Shown here in pieces: positions 38,352 to 49,910 of a stretch of 64,000 nt of DNA (positions are counted from its first letter, which is position 1; every line of letters begins with the position of its first letter). The DNA is from Chloroflexia bacterium SDU3-3 (lineage in GTDB: Bacteria; Chloroflexota; Chloroflexia; Chloroflexales; Roseiflexaceae): contig WBOU01000009.1 in the NCBI GenBank assembly GCA_009268125.1, forward strand, positions 96,185-160,184, given 5' to 3'. A program made the translations under genes and the position numbers. A model generated the notes under the pieces. It had not been told where the DNA came from, did not search any database, and saw only the letters and a program-made list of their open reading frames with translations.

Positions 38352-40064
38352 CTAGGCCGGCAGCGTGTACTTGGCGTCGATCAGCTCGCGGATGGCGGCG
38401 CGGCTCTCGGCGGCGGGCGCGTCGGCGCTGGACTCCACCGCCTGGGCCTGCTCGGCCAGCTCGGGGTCTTTGATCATGTCGCGGAACCAGCGCGAGTAGT
38501 CGCCCTGGCGCAGGTGGTGCTGCCAGGTGGCGTCGTCCACACCCTCGGCCAGCTGCATAAACAGCGACAGGTTCTGGGCGCGCAGGTTGAGCTTGCCCTC
38601 CGGCCCGCGAAAGTAGAAGCTGCGATCCGCCCCCAGCTCGCCCTCGGCGTACTTGCGGCGGTGGCGCTGGCGCTCGGCCTCGGGCGGCTGCACATGGAAG
38701 CGCTGCGGGTCGCCCCCCGCCCCGCGCGACCAGATCAGCGCCTCGCCCGGCTCCAGTGTCACCGGTGGGGATGCCGCCGCGCCCTGCCCCAGCGCACCCC
38801 GGAAGTGCGCGATCGCCTGGTCGGGGCGCTCGCCAAAGGCCACCATGGTGTCCACCATCGCCAGCGCGATGCTGGGCAGGTGGTCGGGGTGCACCGTGAT
38901 CATCAGCACGCCATCCAGCCGCTGGGGCAGCGTGATGCCTGCCGGATCCCAGGTGGCGGGCAGCAGGTGGTGGGCCTCATCCACCACCACCCAGTGCGGG
39001 CGGCCCGTGCGGGCGCGCAGCTCCTGCAGGCGCGGCATCAGGCTTTCGAAGAAGGCCGGGCGATCCTCTAGCTTGATGCCCAGCAGGTTCACTACCACGC
39101 TCTGGTCGGGCCGCTGCAGCAGGTCCATCACCTCGTCCACGCCGGGCGCGCGCTGGCTGTCGCCCAGCACCACCGCCCCAGCGAACGACTCGTAGTCGCC
39201 CTCGGGGTCGATGATGCAGTACTGGTAGCCCTGGGCGGCCAGCTTTTCCAGCATGGCGGTGGCCAGGGTCGATTTGCCGCTGCCCGAGGTGCCCGCGATC
39301 AGCACGCTATGGCCCAGCGGCGCGAGCCGCACCGGCTGGCCCTGGGCGGTCTCGCCCAGCACGATCTGCTGGCGGTCGGCGTGGGGCGGCACCTCCAGCA
39401 GGTCGTCGGCGATCATCCGCTCGATCAGGGCGGCCACGCCAGCGCCGCGCGGCAGATCCACCACCATATCGGCGCGCTCCTTCAGCATGGGCAGCGCGTT
39501 GGCCACCGCCACGCCGCGCTCGCACACCGCCAGCAGCGCGTGGTCGTTCTCGGCGTCGCCCACGCCCACGGCGTTGTGGGGCGAGAGGCCCAGCTCGGCC
39601 AGGGCCACCGCCAGCCCGCTGGCCTTGTTCACGCCCGAGGGCAGCACCATCACCGCGCCCTTGTTGAAGATCACCTGCAGCTCCAGCCCTAGATCGCGGA
39701 TGCACTCCAGCACGGCGGTCTCGTGTGGCTCCCAAGTGGCCACGATCACGCGGCCCACCGCCAGGTTGTCCACGCCGCGCTCGCGCAGCAGGGCCGCGAA
39801 GGCATCCGGCGGGCGCTCGGCCAGCGGCAGCTCCTCGCGCGTGGCCGGGCGGTAGAGCAGCGCGCCGTTCTCGGCCACCACGCGGTCGAACAGGTCGATG
39901 CGCGGGAACACCCGCAGCAGGTCATCTAGATCGCGCCCCGTCACCAGCACCAGCCGCCGCCCGCTCTCGCGCAGGCGGGTAAGCGCGGCGATGGTGGCGT
40001 CATCCACCTGGCCTTCGGTGGCTAGCGTGCCATCGTAGTCGGTGGCAAGTGCAACATAGCGCAT
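38352..40064 (-). CDS. Fusion of HAD-type phosphatase and HerA/DUF87-like ATPase
   Basis: 570 residues. Residues 1-225 are a complete Cof/SPP-type HAD phosphatase: DYDGTL near residue 9, VTGRD, lysine in SGVNKASGL, and GVGDAENDHALL. From about 240 to 430 is a P-loop ATPase: Walker A GTSGSGKST near 270, IIDPEGDYESF, Walker B WVVVDEAHHLLP. The C-terminal ~130 residues (YFRGPEGKLNLRAQNLSLFMQLAEG and a following helix) are unrecognised. The EGDYESF and DEAHHLLP motifs are those of HerA/DUF87 ATPases. The link between sugar phosphate dephosphorylation and an ATPase is unclear. There is no partner gene beside it. Confidence 0.85.
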   Translation of the reverse strand: MRYVALATDYDGTLATEGQVDDATIAALTRLRESGRRLVLVTGRDLDDLLRVFPRIDLFDRVVAENGALLYRPATREELPLAERPPDAFAALLRERGVDNLAVGRVIVATWEPHETAVLECIRDLGLELQVIFNKGAVMVLPSGVNKASGLAVALAELGLSPHNAVGVGDAENDHALLAVCERGVAVANALPMLKERADMVVDLPRGAGVAALIERMIADDLLEVPPHADRQQIVLGETAQGQPVRLAPLGHSVLIAGTSGSGKSTLATAMLEKLAAQGYQYCIIDPEGDYESFAGAVVLGDSQRAPGVDEVMDLLQRPDQSVVVNLLGIKLEDRPAFFESLMPRLQELRARTGRPHWVVVDEAHHLLPATWDPAGITLPQRLDGVLMITVHPDHLPSIALAMVDTMVAFGERPDQAIAHFRGALGQGAAASPPVTLEPGEALIWSRGAGGDPQRFHVQPPEAERQRHRRKYAEGELGADRSFYFRGPEGKLNLRAQNLSLFMQLAEGVDDATWQHHLRQGDYSRWFRDMIKDPELAEQAQAVESSADAPAAESRAAIRELIDAKYTLPA

Positions 40065-40231
40065 AGCGTATCGCCCTTTCTCAGAGTTATCTTGCCCTTC
40101 TACCTAGCACCCGCTATGCCAAGCCGCGTGGCGTGGTACGCGAGTTGCTTCTACCACCCCAGAGCGATGGCGCATGCCACTTGTACCACATACCGCACAC
40201 GTCGCACAGCGATGGGAAAGGAGCCAGCATC

Positions 40232-40516
40232 ATGACCGAGCGCCAGACAATTGAGGAGAAGGCCGACCGCGCCGCCGAGCAGATCGCCGACGTGGAGCTG
40301 GATACCGACAACAAGGAGCCGATCCGCCCCGAGCTGGTGGACGACGTGGCCTACCCCGACCCCAACGAGCCGCGCCCCGAGACGGCGGGCACCACGCTGC
40401 TGATGATCATCGGCGGGGTCTTCCTGGTGATGATCATCGTGATGGTCAGCGCATTTATCTACTTCCAGGATTTCTGGGAAGGGCCGACCAGCGCTATCCT
40501 GCCGCTGCTGGGGTAG
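40232..40516 (+). CDS. Small single-pass membrane protein, unknown function
   Basis: 94 residues from MTERQTIEEKADRAAEQ. The N-terminal 50 residues are acidic and proline rich (ELVDDVAYPDPNEPRPETAG). One membrane helix follows (TTLLMIIGGVFLVMIIVMVSAFIYF), then a short tail with FWEGPTSAILPLLG. There is no signal peptide cleavage site, so the N-terminus is probably cytoplasmic. GGAAAGGAG lies well spaced before the ATG. A 19-bp perfect hairpin follows. No family recognised. Confidence 0.7.
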   Translation: MTERQTIEEKADRAAEQIADVELDTDNKEPIRPELVDDVAYPDPNEPRPETAGTTLLMIIGGVFLVMIIVMVSAFIYFQDFWEGPTSAILPLLG

Positions 40517-40530
40517 CGGTACAAAGCGAG

Positions 40531-40572
40531 ACACGCAACGGCCACCGCCAGCAGGCGGTGGCCGTTGCGTGT
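40531..40572 (+). terminator. 19-bp perfect hairpin
   Basis: ACACGCAACGGCCACCGCC (40531-40549) and its complement (40554-40572) with an AGCA loop, 15 bases after the small membrane protein. No T tract. Confidence 0.7.
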
Positions 40573-40639
40573 GATCATCTACGCCTCTTGCGACGCATAA
40601 GCGCCGCAGAAGATCCCGCTCTTCAAACTCTATCTTGAT

Positions 40640-41040
40640 TGCGCTGGTATACTCGAAATCAAGCCTATGATAACCCCAGGTTACTGCAATATTAGACATC
40701 TACCGTATACCAGACACAATAGCCGATTCAGACATATTCGACCCTCTCATACTGCCAACGCGAGATATGCTTATTGGAAATCTAGATATGGCAGGGTATA
40801 AAAGCCTCAATCGCCTCTGGGACTACACGAATGTTCCAGCCATACGGTTCTTTGATGATACAAGGTTAAAAAGCGATCAGGGCGTATCATGCTCAATAAC
40901 TGCCAAGAGTGTCAGCGAGAAATCGAGCGATCTGGCAATGTCGGCAATGGATCATACAAAAACTTCACGGCTCTTCTTGATCAAGCCATAAAGCATGGCA
41001 ATCGCCGACTAGTATCTGCTGATAGAGCAGTACACACATC
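40640..41040. other. AT-rich island without an intact gene
   Basis: 54 G/C of 120 at 40741-40860, far below the surroundings. Short frames are present (at 40767-40991; at 40889 onward with MLNNCQECQREIER and GNGSYKNFTALLDQAIKHGN; and on the minus strand from 40699 with MSNIAVTWGYHRLDFEY). They look like pieces of decayed foreign genes, but I cannot name any. A hairpin ACGCGCTGCAGAAGAACGGTTCTTCTGCGGCGCGT-like sequence lies at about 41049-41084, ahead of the AraC gene end. Confidence 0.4.
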
Positions 41041-41111
41041 CCCCCGAACACACGCGCTGCAGAAGAACGGTTCTTCTGCGGCGCGTATTGTTATGGCAAG
41101 CACACCCCGGC

Positions 41112-42050
41112 CTACGCGGCCTCGCCCAGCGACACCTCGCGCAGGCGCAGCACATCGCGTATGGGCGGTGCGCCGAACAGCCGCTTGTACTCGCGGTTGA
41201 AGTGCGACACATCTTCATAGCCCACGCGGTAGGCCGCGCTAGTGGCATCCAGATCCTCGCCCAGCATCAGGCGGCGGGCCTCCTGCAGGCGCAGGCGCTT
41301 CTGGAACTGGAGCGGGCTCATGGCCGTCACCGCCTTGAAGTGGTGATGAAAGCCCGAGATGCTCATGCCTAGGCGCTGGGCGATAGCATCTATCCGCAGC
41401 GGCTGGGCGTACTCCTGCCGCAGAATATCGACCGCCTGGGCGATCCGGTGGGCCGAGCCGTTCAGCAAGGCCATATGGCCGAGCCGCTGGCCCTGCTCGC
41501 CCAGCAGCAGGCGGTAGATGATCTCGCGCAGGGCCAGCGGCAGCAGCACGGCGGTCTCGGCAGGCCGATCGATCAGGCGCACCAGACGCAGCGTGGGGTC
41601 GAGCAGCCCCATGTCAAGCGCGCTGACATGCAGGGCGGTGGCGGCGCGCTGGGCATCGGCGTCGCCGCAGATTGCAGGCAGCATCTCGCCCACCAGCACC
41701 GGCGAGAGATCGATGCGGATGCTTAGGTAGGGCTGCTCGGGCGAGGCGGTCAGCACGCGGCTGGCCACCGGCAGATCGATCGTCGAGAGCAGGTAGTGCG
41801 CTGGATCGTAGCGGTAGAGATCATGACCCACCATCAGCTCTTTGCTGCCCTGCGCAATCACGCAGAAGGCCAGCGCCGAGTCGCCATGGGCGTACTCGGT
41901 GGTTGCCGAGGTGCGGTAGAGAAACACACCCGGCAGTGGGTTACGCTCCCCATCCTCGGGTATCAGCGCCAGCAGCCGCTCGATCAGCTCCTCGCGGCTA
42001 TCCAGCATCCAGCGCTCCTCGCGCGAAAGCTCCATGTTACGTTCTAGCAT
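41112..42050 (-). CDS. AraC-family transcriptional regulator, second copy
   Basis: 312 residues from MLERNMELSREERWML (an upstream TTG is possible). It has the same plan as the regulator at 7127-8026: an AraC_N domain with FCVIAQGSKELMVGHDLYRYDPAHYLL, then two helix-turn-helix units with RIDAIAQRLGMSISGFHHHFKAVTAMSPLQFQK and VGYEDVSHFNREYKRLFGAPP. The two regulators are clearly paralogues. It is divergent from the SDR gene at 42275 (224 bases between starts) and very likely controls it. Confidence 0.85.
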   Translation of the reverse strand: MLERNMELSREERWMLDSREELIERLLALIPEDGERNPLPGVFLYRTSATTEYAHGDSALAFCVIAQGSKELMVGHDLYRYDPAHYLLSTIDLPVASRVLTASPEQPYLSIRIDLSPVLVGEMLPAICGDADAQRAATALHVSALDMGLLDPTLRLVRLIDRPAETAVLLPLALREIIYRLLLGEQGQRLGHMALLNGSAHRIAQAVDILRQEYAQPLRIDAIAQRLGMSISGFHHHFKAVTAMSPLQFQKRLRLQEARRLMLGEDLDATSAAYRVGYEDVSHFNREYKRLFGAPPIRDVLRLREVSLGEAA

Positions 42051-42274
42051 TGCGGCATCTCTTGCAGGATTATTCAAACTTCGTCGATTTTTATTCTATA
42101 CCATACCTAGCGGTCGCGCCTATACTACGCTCGCAGGCAGAAGTAATTCACCACAGCAACACACAAAAAAACAGCGTAGCCACCCAGGTGTTGTGCAGCC
42201 ACAAGGAATGGCTGCGGCCATGCTGTGCTGCCTGTGCAGGATTCGCCAAATACAGCACGTAGGAGCAGAAAACG

Positions 42275-43123
42275 ATGAGCGACCAAAAGGTATGGTTTAT
42301 CACTGGGGCCACGCGCGGGATCGGCGCCGAGATCGCACGCGTTGTATTGGAAGCCGGGCACCAGGTGGTGGCCACAGGCCGCAGCCCCGAGGCCGTGGCC
42401 AAGACGCTGGGCCAGCACGAAAATCTGCTGATCGCCAAGCTGGATGTGACCAGCGACGAGCAGGCCCGCGCGGCGGTTCAGGCAGCAGTCGAGCGCTTTG
42501 GGCGGATCGATGTGCTGGTGAACAACGCGGGCTACGGCCAGCTGGGCTGGTTTGAGAATGTCTCGGACGCCCAGATCCACCGCCAGTTTGAGACCAATGT
42601 GTTTGGGGCCATGAGCCTCACCCGCCTTGCGCTGCCGATCATGCGCCAGCAGCGCTCGGGCTATGTCTTCACCATCAGCTCCATCGGCGGTCTCAGCTCG
42701 TCGGCGGGCGCGACGATCTACTGCGCATCGAAGTTTGCGGTCGAAGGCTGGATGGAAGGGTTGGCGCAGGAGGTATCGCCGCTGGGCATCCGCACCACCA
42801 TCATCGAGCCAGGCTACTTCCGCAGCGATTTCCTTGATACCTCGTCGGTCGCCTACGGCGAGCACAAGATCGAGGACTACGCCGAGGCCGACCAGCAGGC
42901 GCAGGCCTCCTTTGGCTCGATGAACCACCAGCAGCACGGCGACCCCGCCAAGCTCGGCAAGATCATGATCCAGTTCACCGAGATGGAAAACCCGCCGCTG
43001 CGCTTCCTGGCTGGCTCCGATGCGGTCCAGCTCGCAAAAGAGAAGGTCGAGGCGCTGCGTCAGGGCATCGAGCAATGGCGGGAGCAATCGGCATCGACCG
43101 ACGGACTTGAGCGCGAGGCGTAG
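42275..43123 (+). CDS. Short-chain dehydrogenase/reductase
   Basis: 282 residues. TGATRGIGAEIA, LDVTSDEQ, NNAGYGQLG, catalytic serine in TISSIGGL and YCASKFAVEGWMEGLA are the classical SDR motifs; the EPGYFRSDF segment places it near the 17-beta-HSD/retinol-dehydrogenase-like reductases. AGGAG lies 9 bases before the ATG. It is only distantly similar to the SDR at 8143, although both sit opposite paralogous AraC regulators. The substrate is unknown. Confidence 0.85.
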   Translation: MSDQKVWFITGATRGIGAEIARVVLEAGHQVVATGRSPEAVAKTLGQHENLLIAKLDVTSDEQARAAVQAAVERFGRIDVLVNNAGYGQLGWFENVSDAQIHRQFETNVFGAMSLTRLALPIMRQQRSGYVFTISSIGGLSSSAGATIYCASKFAVEGWMEGLAQEVSPLGIRTTIIEPGYFRSDFLDTSSVAYGEHKIEDYAEADQQAQASFGSMNHQQHGDPAKLGKIMIQFTEMENPPLRFLAGSDAVQLAKEKVEALRQGIEQWREQSASTDGLEREA

Positions 43124-43156
43124 ATCTTCTGAGCTGGCCCAGCCAGGGTGTCGTAT

Positions 43157-43181
43157 GCGGGCGGGCCTCGCGCCCGCCCGC
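43157..43181 (+). terminator. Hairpin after the SDR gene
   Basis: GCGGGCGGGC and its perfect complement around a 5-base loop, 33 bases after the stop. No T tract. Confidence 0.5.
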
Positions 43182-43285
43182 GATGGGGCCATCGCCCGAT
43201 GTCTCGCTAGGCCCGTAGGTATGGCATATATCGATGCATCTTGTGTGAGCGCTGTAGCAGGCTTTCATCAAGGCATATGCACGGC

Positions 43286-43495
43286 TTGCAAGAAGCTATG
43301 CCGACCTTGCAAGAGCCTATTCGCATCCTGCATGAGCCTATGCACCCGCTGCAAGAACCTATTTGCACCCTGCAAGAAGCTATTCGTACCCTGCAAGAAG
43401 CTATTCACACCCTGCAAGAGCCTATTCACACCCTGCAAGAAGCTATTCGCACCCTGCAAGAAGCTATTCGCACCCTGCAAGAAGCTATCTGCGCT
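43286..43495 (+). repeat. Tandem array, 10 units of 21 bp, readable as heptads
   Basis: Ten units starting CTGCAAGAAGCTATTCGC; the left units are diverged, the right ones nearly identical. An open frame from an ATG at 43277 (or TTG 43241) to 43600 reads the array as LQEAIRT heptads, 7 residues per unit. The opposite strand also stays open, so coding is not established. There is no ribosome binding site worth noting. Confidence 0.85.
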
Positions 43496-43550
43496 CTCCC
43501 TAGCGTTCGCCACCTGTTGCGACAGCGTCGGCATTTCTGCACAAACACAA

Positions 43551-43587
43551 ACACGCCGCCGGAGGAAGTGTTCCTCCGGCGGCGTGT
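43551..43587 (-). terminator. Terminator of aconitase
   Basis: Perfect 17-base arms (ACACGCCGCCGGAGGAA and complement) around GTG, with a T-rich TTTGTGTTTGT a few bases after the stem on the minus strand. Confidence 0.7.
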
Positions 43588-43610
43588 GCCTATCTGCTAG
43601 CAGCGAGGGC

Positions 43611-46394
<2,784 letters not shown>

Positions 46395-46575
46395 TGAACG
46401 AACCTTTCTCTCATATGTATGAAGTATCAGGCTATGATAGGGATCGCTGCTTCCATTATACTCTGCGCCGTCGTATCATTCAAAATGATGACCAAATAGT
46501 TTCTATAGAAAACTTCTATTGCAATGGCACACAGGTTGCTCTTGTAGGCGGCGGAAGGGAACGTGGAGGAGGAAT

Positions 46576-47091
46576 ATGGGCAGGTTCATCCGGCGGCTGC
46601 CCGCGCCGCAGCCATGGGTCACCTACGCGCTGCTGGGCATGGTGGTGCTCTCGCTGCTGCTGCACATGCTCACATGGCTGGCGATCAGCCGCGCGCGGGC
46701 GGTGGCGAGGGCCGAGGTAGAGGCGCTGGCGGCACAGGTGGCGCAGGCACAGGGCGGCAGCATCACAGCCAGCGTGCGCGTGGCGCAGCAGGTTCCGGTG
46801 GCGGCCAGCATCCCCGTGCGCCAGAGCATGACGGTGCCGGTGGACACCACCGTGCGCATCGACGACAGTGTGACGGTGCCGGTGGGCGGGCTAGAGCTTC
46901 CGGTACCCATCCGCGCCAACATCCCCATCCACACCGATGTCCCCATCAGCATCAGCGAGACCATGGAAATCAGCACCACCGTCAGCCTCGACCAGGAGCT
47001 GCCGATCAGCGTGGGCGTGGCGGGCACGCCCATGCAGGGCTACCTTGAGCAGCTAGAGATGCGGCTGCGCGCCCTGGCCGAGCAGCTGTGA
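46576..47091 (+). CDS. Membrane-anchored protein of an ABC export operon
   Basis: 171 residues from MGRFIRRLPAPQPWV, with AGGAGGAA upstream. One helix (VTYALLGMVVLSLLLHMLTWLAI) anchors a short coiled segment (ARAEVEALAAQVAQAQ) and an extracytoplasmic body of about 100 residues. The body is a run of short amphipathic strands with repeated (V/I)PV/IP(V/I) steps: VAQQVPVAASIPVRQSMTVP and so on, as in a beta-solenoid or extended sheet. The C-terminus is a helix (LEQLEMRLRALAEQL). It precedes the ATPase gene by 16 bases, so it is probably a third part of the exporter. No family recognised. Confidence 0.75.
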   Translation: MGRFIRRLPAPQPWVTYALLGMVVLSLLLHMLTWLAISRARAVARAEVEALAAQVAQAQGGSITASVRVAQQVPVAASIPVRQSMTVPVDTTVRIDDSVTVPVGGLELPVPIRANIPIHTDVPISISETMEISTTVSLDQELPISVGVAGTPMQGYLEQLEMRLRALAEQL

Positions 47092-47107
47092 GCAGAGAAG
47101 TGAGCAC

Positions 47108-48088
47108 ATGCAGCAATCACGACCCAACATCATCGAGCTACGCGACGTAGACCGCTCGTTCGGCGGCAACACCGGCGTGTTCGACATCACCATCCAGGTG
47201 CCCCAGGGCAGCATCTTCGGCATGATCGGGCCATCGGGGTGCGGCAAGACCACCACCACACGGCTGATGGTGGGGCTGTACGAGCCGGAGCGCGGCAGCG
47301 TGCGCGTGCTGGGGCAGGAGCCTCGGCGCTTCAGCAGCCGCGCGCGCGAGCAGCTGGGCTACATGCCCCAGCAGTTCGTGCTCTACCCCAACCTGACGGT
47401 GGAGGAAAACCTGCGCTTCGTGGCCTCGCTCTACGGCGTGGGCATGCGCCAGCGCAAGAAGCGTATCGACGAGCTGCTGGAGTTCGTAGAGCTGAGCGAC
47501 GCGCGCCGCCGCCTGTGCAGCCAGCTCTCGGGCGGCATGAAGCGCAGGCTTGAGCTGGCCGGGTCGCTCATCCACGAGCCAAAGCTGCTGTTCGCCGACG
47601 AGCCGACCGCAGGCATCGACCCGGTGCTGCGCGGCAAGTTCTGGGATGCCTTCCGCAACCTGCGCGACCAGGGCCGCACGCTGTTCGTGACCACGCAGTA
47701 CGTGGGCGAGGCCGCCTACTGCGACCTAGTGGGCGTGATGCGCGAGGGGCGGCTGCTGTTCATCGACACGCCCGAGGGGCTACGGCGGCGCGCGCTGGGT
47801 GGCGAGATCATCCAGTTCACGGTGGGGCCGGACCAGGCCCGCGTGGCGGCGCGCATCCTCTACGAGCACCCGCTGGTGAAGGACGTGCGGCTCTCGCGCG
47901 GCGAGCCGGGGCGGCTGCAGGCCTATGTCGAGGAAGCATCGACCGCGCTGCCCGTGCTCATCCCGCTGTTCGAGGGCCAGCCGAACATCCAGCTGCAGCA
48001 GGCCGAGGAGTTCCGCCCGCCGTTCGACGACGTGTTTATCATGCTGATGGAGCGGATCGACCAGCAGGAGGAGAAGCGCCATGTTTAA
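47108..48088 (+). CDS. ABC transporter ATP-binding protein
   Basis: 326 residues. Walker A GPSGCGKTTTTRL, Q-loop MPQQFVLYPNLTVEENLRF, signature LSGGMKRRLELAGSLIHEP, Walker B LLFADEPTAGIDP, and switch region TTQYVGEAAYCD. The sequence is most like the ATPases of ABC-2 exporters (drug/Nod-type). A C-terminal extension (from about 230) matches the regulatory tail of that group. It overlaps the permease gene by 8 bases. The exported substrate is unknown. Confidence 0.9.
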   Translation: MQQSRPNIIELRDVDRSFGGNTGVFDITIQVPQGSIFGMIGPSGCGKTTTTRLMVGLYEPERGSVRVLGQEPRRFSSRAREQLGYMPQQFVLYPNLTVEENLRFVASLYGVGMRQRKKRIDELLEFVELSDARRRLCSQLSGGMKRRLELAGSLIHEPKLLFADEPTAGIDPVLRGKFWDAFRNLRDQGRTLFVTTQYVGEAAYCDLVGVMREGRLLFIDTPEGLRRRALGGEIIQFTVGPDQARVAARILYEHPLVKDVRLSRGEPGRLQAYVEEASTALPVLIPLFEGQPNIQLQQAEEFRPPFDDVFIMLMERIDQQEEKRHV

Positions 48089-49565
48089 GGGGATCACGCG
48101 GCTGCTGGCGTTCTTCGGCAAAGAGGTCAGCGAGATCCGCCGCCAGCCCAAGCTGGTGCTGAGCCTGATCTTCGGCCCGTTCCTCATCCTGCTGCTGTTC
48201 GGCATCGGCTACCAGGGCGACCAGCCGCTGCTAAAGACCGCGCTGGTGGTGCCGCCCGAGCTGGAGAACACGCCCACGCTCGACCAGATGAAGCAGGCCA
48301 TCCAGGCCAACTTCCAGATCGTGAGCACCAGTACCGACCGCGAGGCGGCCATGGCCCAGCTCCAGCGCGGCGAGGTCGAGGTGGTAGAGATCATCCCTGC
48401 GGGGATCGAGCAGACGGTGATGGCGGGCAAGCAGGCCCAGGTCGACTTCAAGTACAACGAGATCAACCCGCTGACCGAGCAGTGGGTGCAGTACCTAGGC
48501 TACGCGCAGGTGACCGAGCTGAACAAGACCATCCTGCGCACCGAGGCCGAGCGCGCCAAGCAGGAGACCGGCGGCGCGAGCGCCGAGCTAGCCGACGCCA
48601 AGCAGCAGCTCGACCAACTGCACGATGGCGCATCCAGCGCCGACCCGCAGCAGGTAGCGGCCTCGGCCAGCCGCCTGAACGCGGCGCTGGGCGCGGTGGC
48701 CGCCAGCCCGGCGCTGGCCAGCCAGGTGGCCGCAGGCGACGCGGCCAGCGGCCAGCAGCAGATCGCCCAGCTGCGCGAGGATCTGACCGCGATCGAGCAG
48801 GCCGCCAACAGTGGCTCGCTGGCCGCCCAGCAGGAGCGGATCGAGCGCGCCCGCCAGCGCATCGCCGCGCTGCAGCAGGCCAGCGACGCCTTCCGCGCCA
48901 TGCCATCCGAGGTGATCGTCTCGCCCATGCAGCAGACCTACGAGAACATCTACGGCACGCCGCCCGACTTTATGACCTACTACGCGCCCGGGGTGCTGGC
49001 GCTGATCGTGCAGCACATCGCGGTGACGCTGGGCGCGCTGTCGCTGGTGCGCGAGCGGCTGCTGGGCGCGATCGAGTTCTACGGCGTCGCGCCGGTGTCG
49101 CTGACCCAGGTGCTGGCGGGCAAGTACCTGGCCTACACGCTGTTCATCGGCATCATCATCGGGGTGCTGGTAGCGCTGATGCTGGCCATCGGCGTGCCGC
49201 TGCGCGGCGATGTGGCGCTGTTCGCGGGGGTGGCGGCGCTGTTCGTGCTGGCGGGGCTGGGCGTGGGCTTCGGCATCTCGGCGATCTCTTCGACCGACAG
49301 CCAGGCGGTGCAGCTCTCCATGCTGGTGCTGCTGCTCTCGATCTTCTTCAGCGGCTTCTTCCTGCCGCTGGAGAACTTCAGCGCCTACGTGCGCCCGGTG
49401 GGCTGGGTCATCCCGCTGACCTACGGCATCCAGAGCTTCCAAGATCTGATGCTGCGCGGGCAGTCGCCCGGCCAGACAACATGGGCGGCGCTGGCGGCGA
49501 TCGCGGTCGTGACGTTCGTGGTGGTGCAGGTGGTGTGGCGACAGCAGTTCCGCCGCATCGCGTAG
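48081..49565 (+). CDS. ABC-2 type permease
   Basis: 494 residues. The first helix (LVLSLIFGPFLILLLFGIGYQ) is followed by a large extracytoplasmic domain (about 60-300) with a coiled-coil stretch rich in Ala/Gln/Glu (LADAKQQLDQL, IARERIERARQRIAALQQ-like). Five more helices complete the domain, ending SMLVLLLSIFFSGFFLPLENF and PLTYGIQSFQDLMLRG. This is the YhgE/Pip-like or ABC-2_membrane_3 layout of efflux permeases. It works with the preceding ATPase and probably with the anchored protein at 46576. Confidence 0.87.
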   Translation: MFKGITRLLAFFGKEVSEIRRQPKLVLSLIFGPFLILLLFGIGYQGDQPLLKTALVVPPELENTPTLDQMKQAIQANFQIVSTSTDREAAMAQLQRGEVEVVEIIPAGIEQTVMAGKQAQVDFKYNEINPLTEQWVQYLGYAQVTELNKTILRTEAERAKQETGGASAELADAKQQLDQLHDGASSADPQQVAASASRLNAALGAVAASPALASQVAAGDAASGQQQIAQLREDLTAIEQAANSGSLAAQQERIERARQRIAALQQASDAFRAMPSEVIVSPMQQTYENIYGTPPDFMTYYAPGVLALIVQHIAVTLGALSLVRERLLGAIEFYGVAPVSLTQVLAGKYLAYTLFIGIIIGVLVALMLAIGVPLRGDVALFAGVAALFVLAGLGVGFGISAISSTDSQAVQLSMLVLLLSIFFSGFFLPLENFSAYVRPVGWVIPLTYGIQSFQDLMLRGQSPGQTTWAALAAIAVVTFVVVQVVWRQQFRRIA

Positions 49566-49628
49566 CGGGGCGTGGTTCCGTCGCTTTAAGATACAAAGCG
49601 GTAGGAGAATCAGCGTAGGCTGGGGATA

Positions 49629-49707
49629 AACGCCTGCGGCAGCAAGGAATACGATCTTTTTGCCACATCGCTATGTCGTGGCGGAGCCACGACATAGCGA
49701 TGTGGCA
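49629..49707. repeat. 17-mer plus 22-bp perfect hairpin
   Basis: AACGCCTGCGGCAGCAA (49629-49645, identical to 6945-6961) is followed by arms 49661-49682 and 49686-49707, perfectly complementary over 22 bases with a 3-base loop. Confidence 0.75.
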
Positions 49708-49782
49708 CGAGAATAGAGAGCGCAAGGTCATATCAAACAGCATATGCCGCAGCGCATGAAAACGTAATCGCCACATCAAACA

Positions 49783-49827
49783 AAAAAGCAGAGAGGAAGA
49801 CCGCGCGGATCTTCCTCTCTGCTTTTT
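49783..49827. terminator. Bidirectional terminator
   Basis: 18-base perfect stem (AAAAAGCAGAGAGGAAGA and complement), a 9-base loop, and A and T runs on the two sides, between the converging ABC operon and typA. Confidence 0.88.
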
Positions 49828-49833
49828 CGCCGC

Positions 49834-49898
49834 CCAAGAATCTTGGTGTTTTGGAGTCTTGGTGGTAAACCGGTCTCTTATGTCGTCTTCGTGGTGAA
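49834..49898. repeat. Dispersed motif A, copy 8
   Basis: CTTGGTGTTTTGGAGTCTTGG, TGGTAAAC and a degenerate CGTCTTCGTGGTGAAG, directly after the terminator. Confidence 0.6.
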
Positions 49899-49910
49899 GA
49901 GCGATATCGC

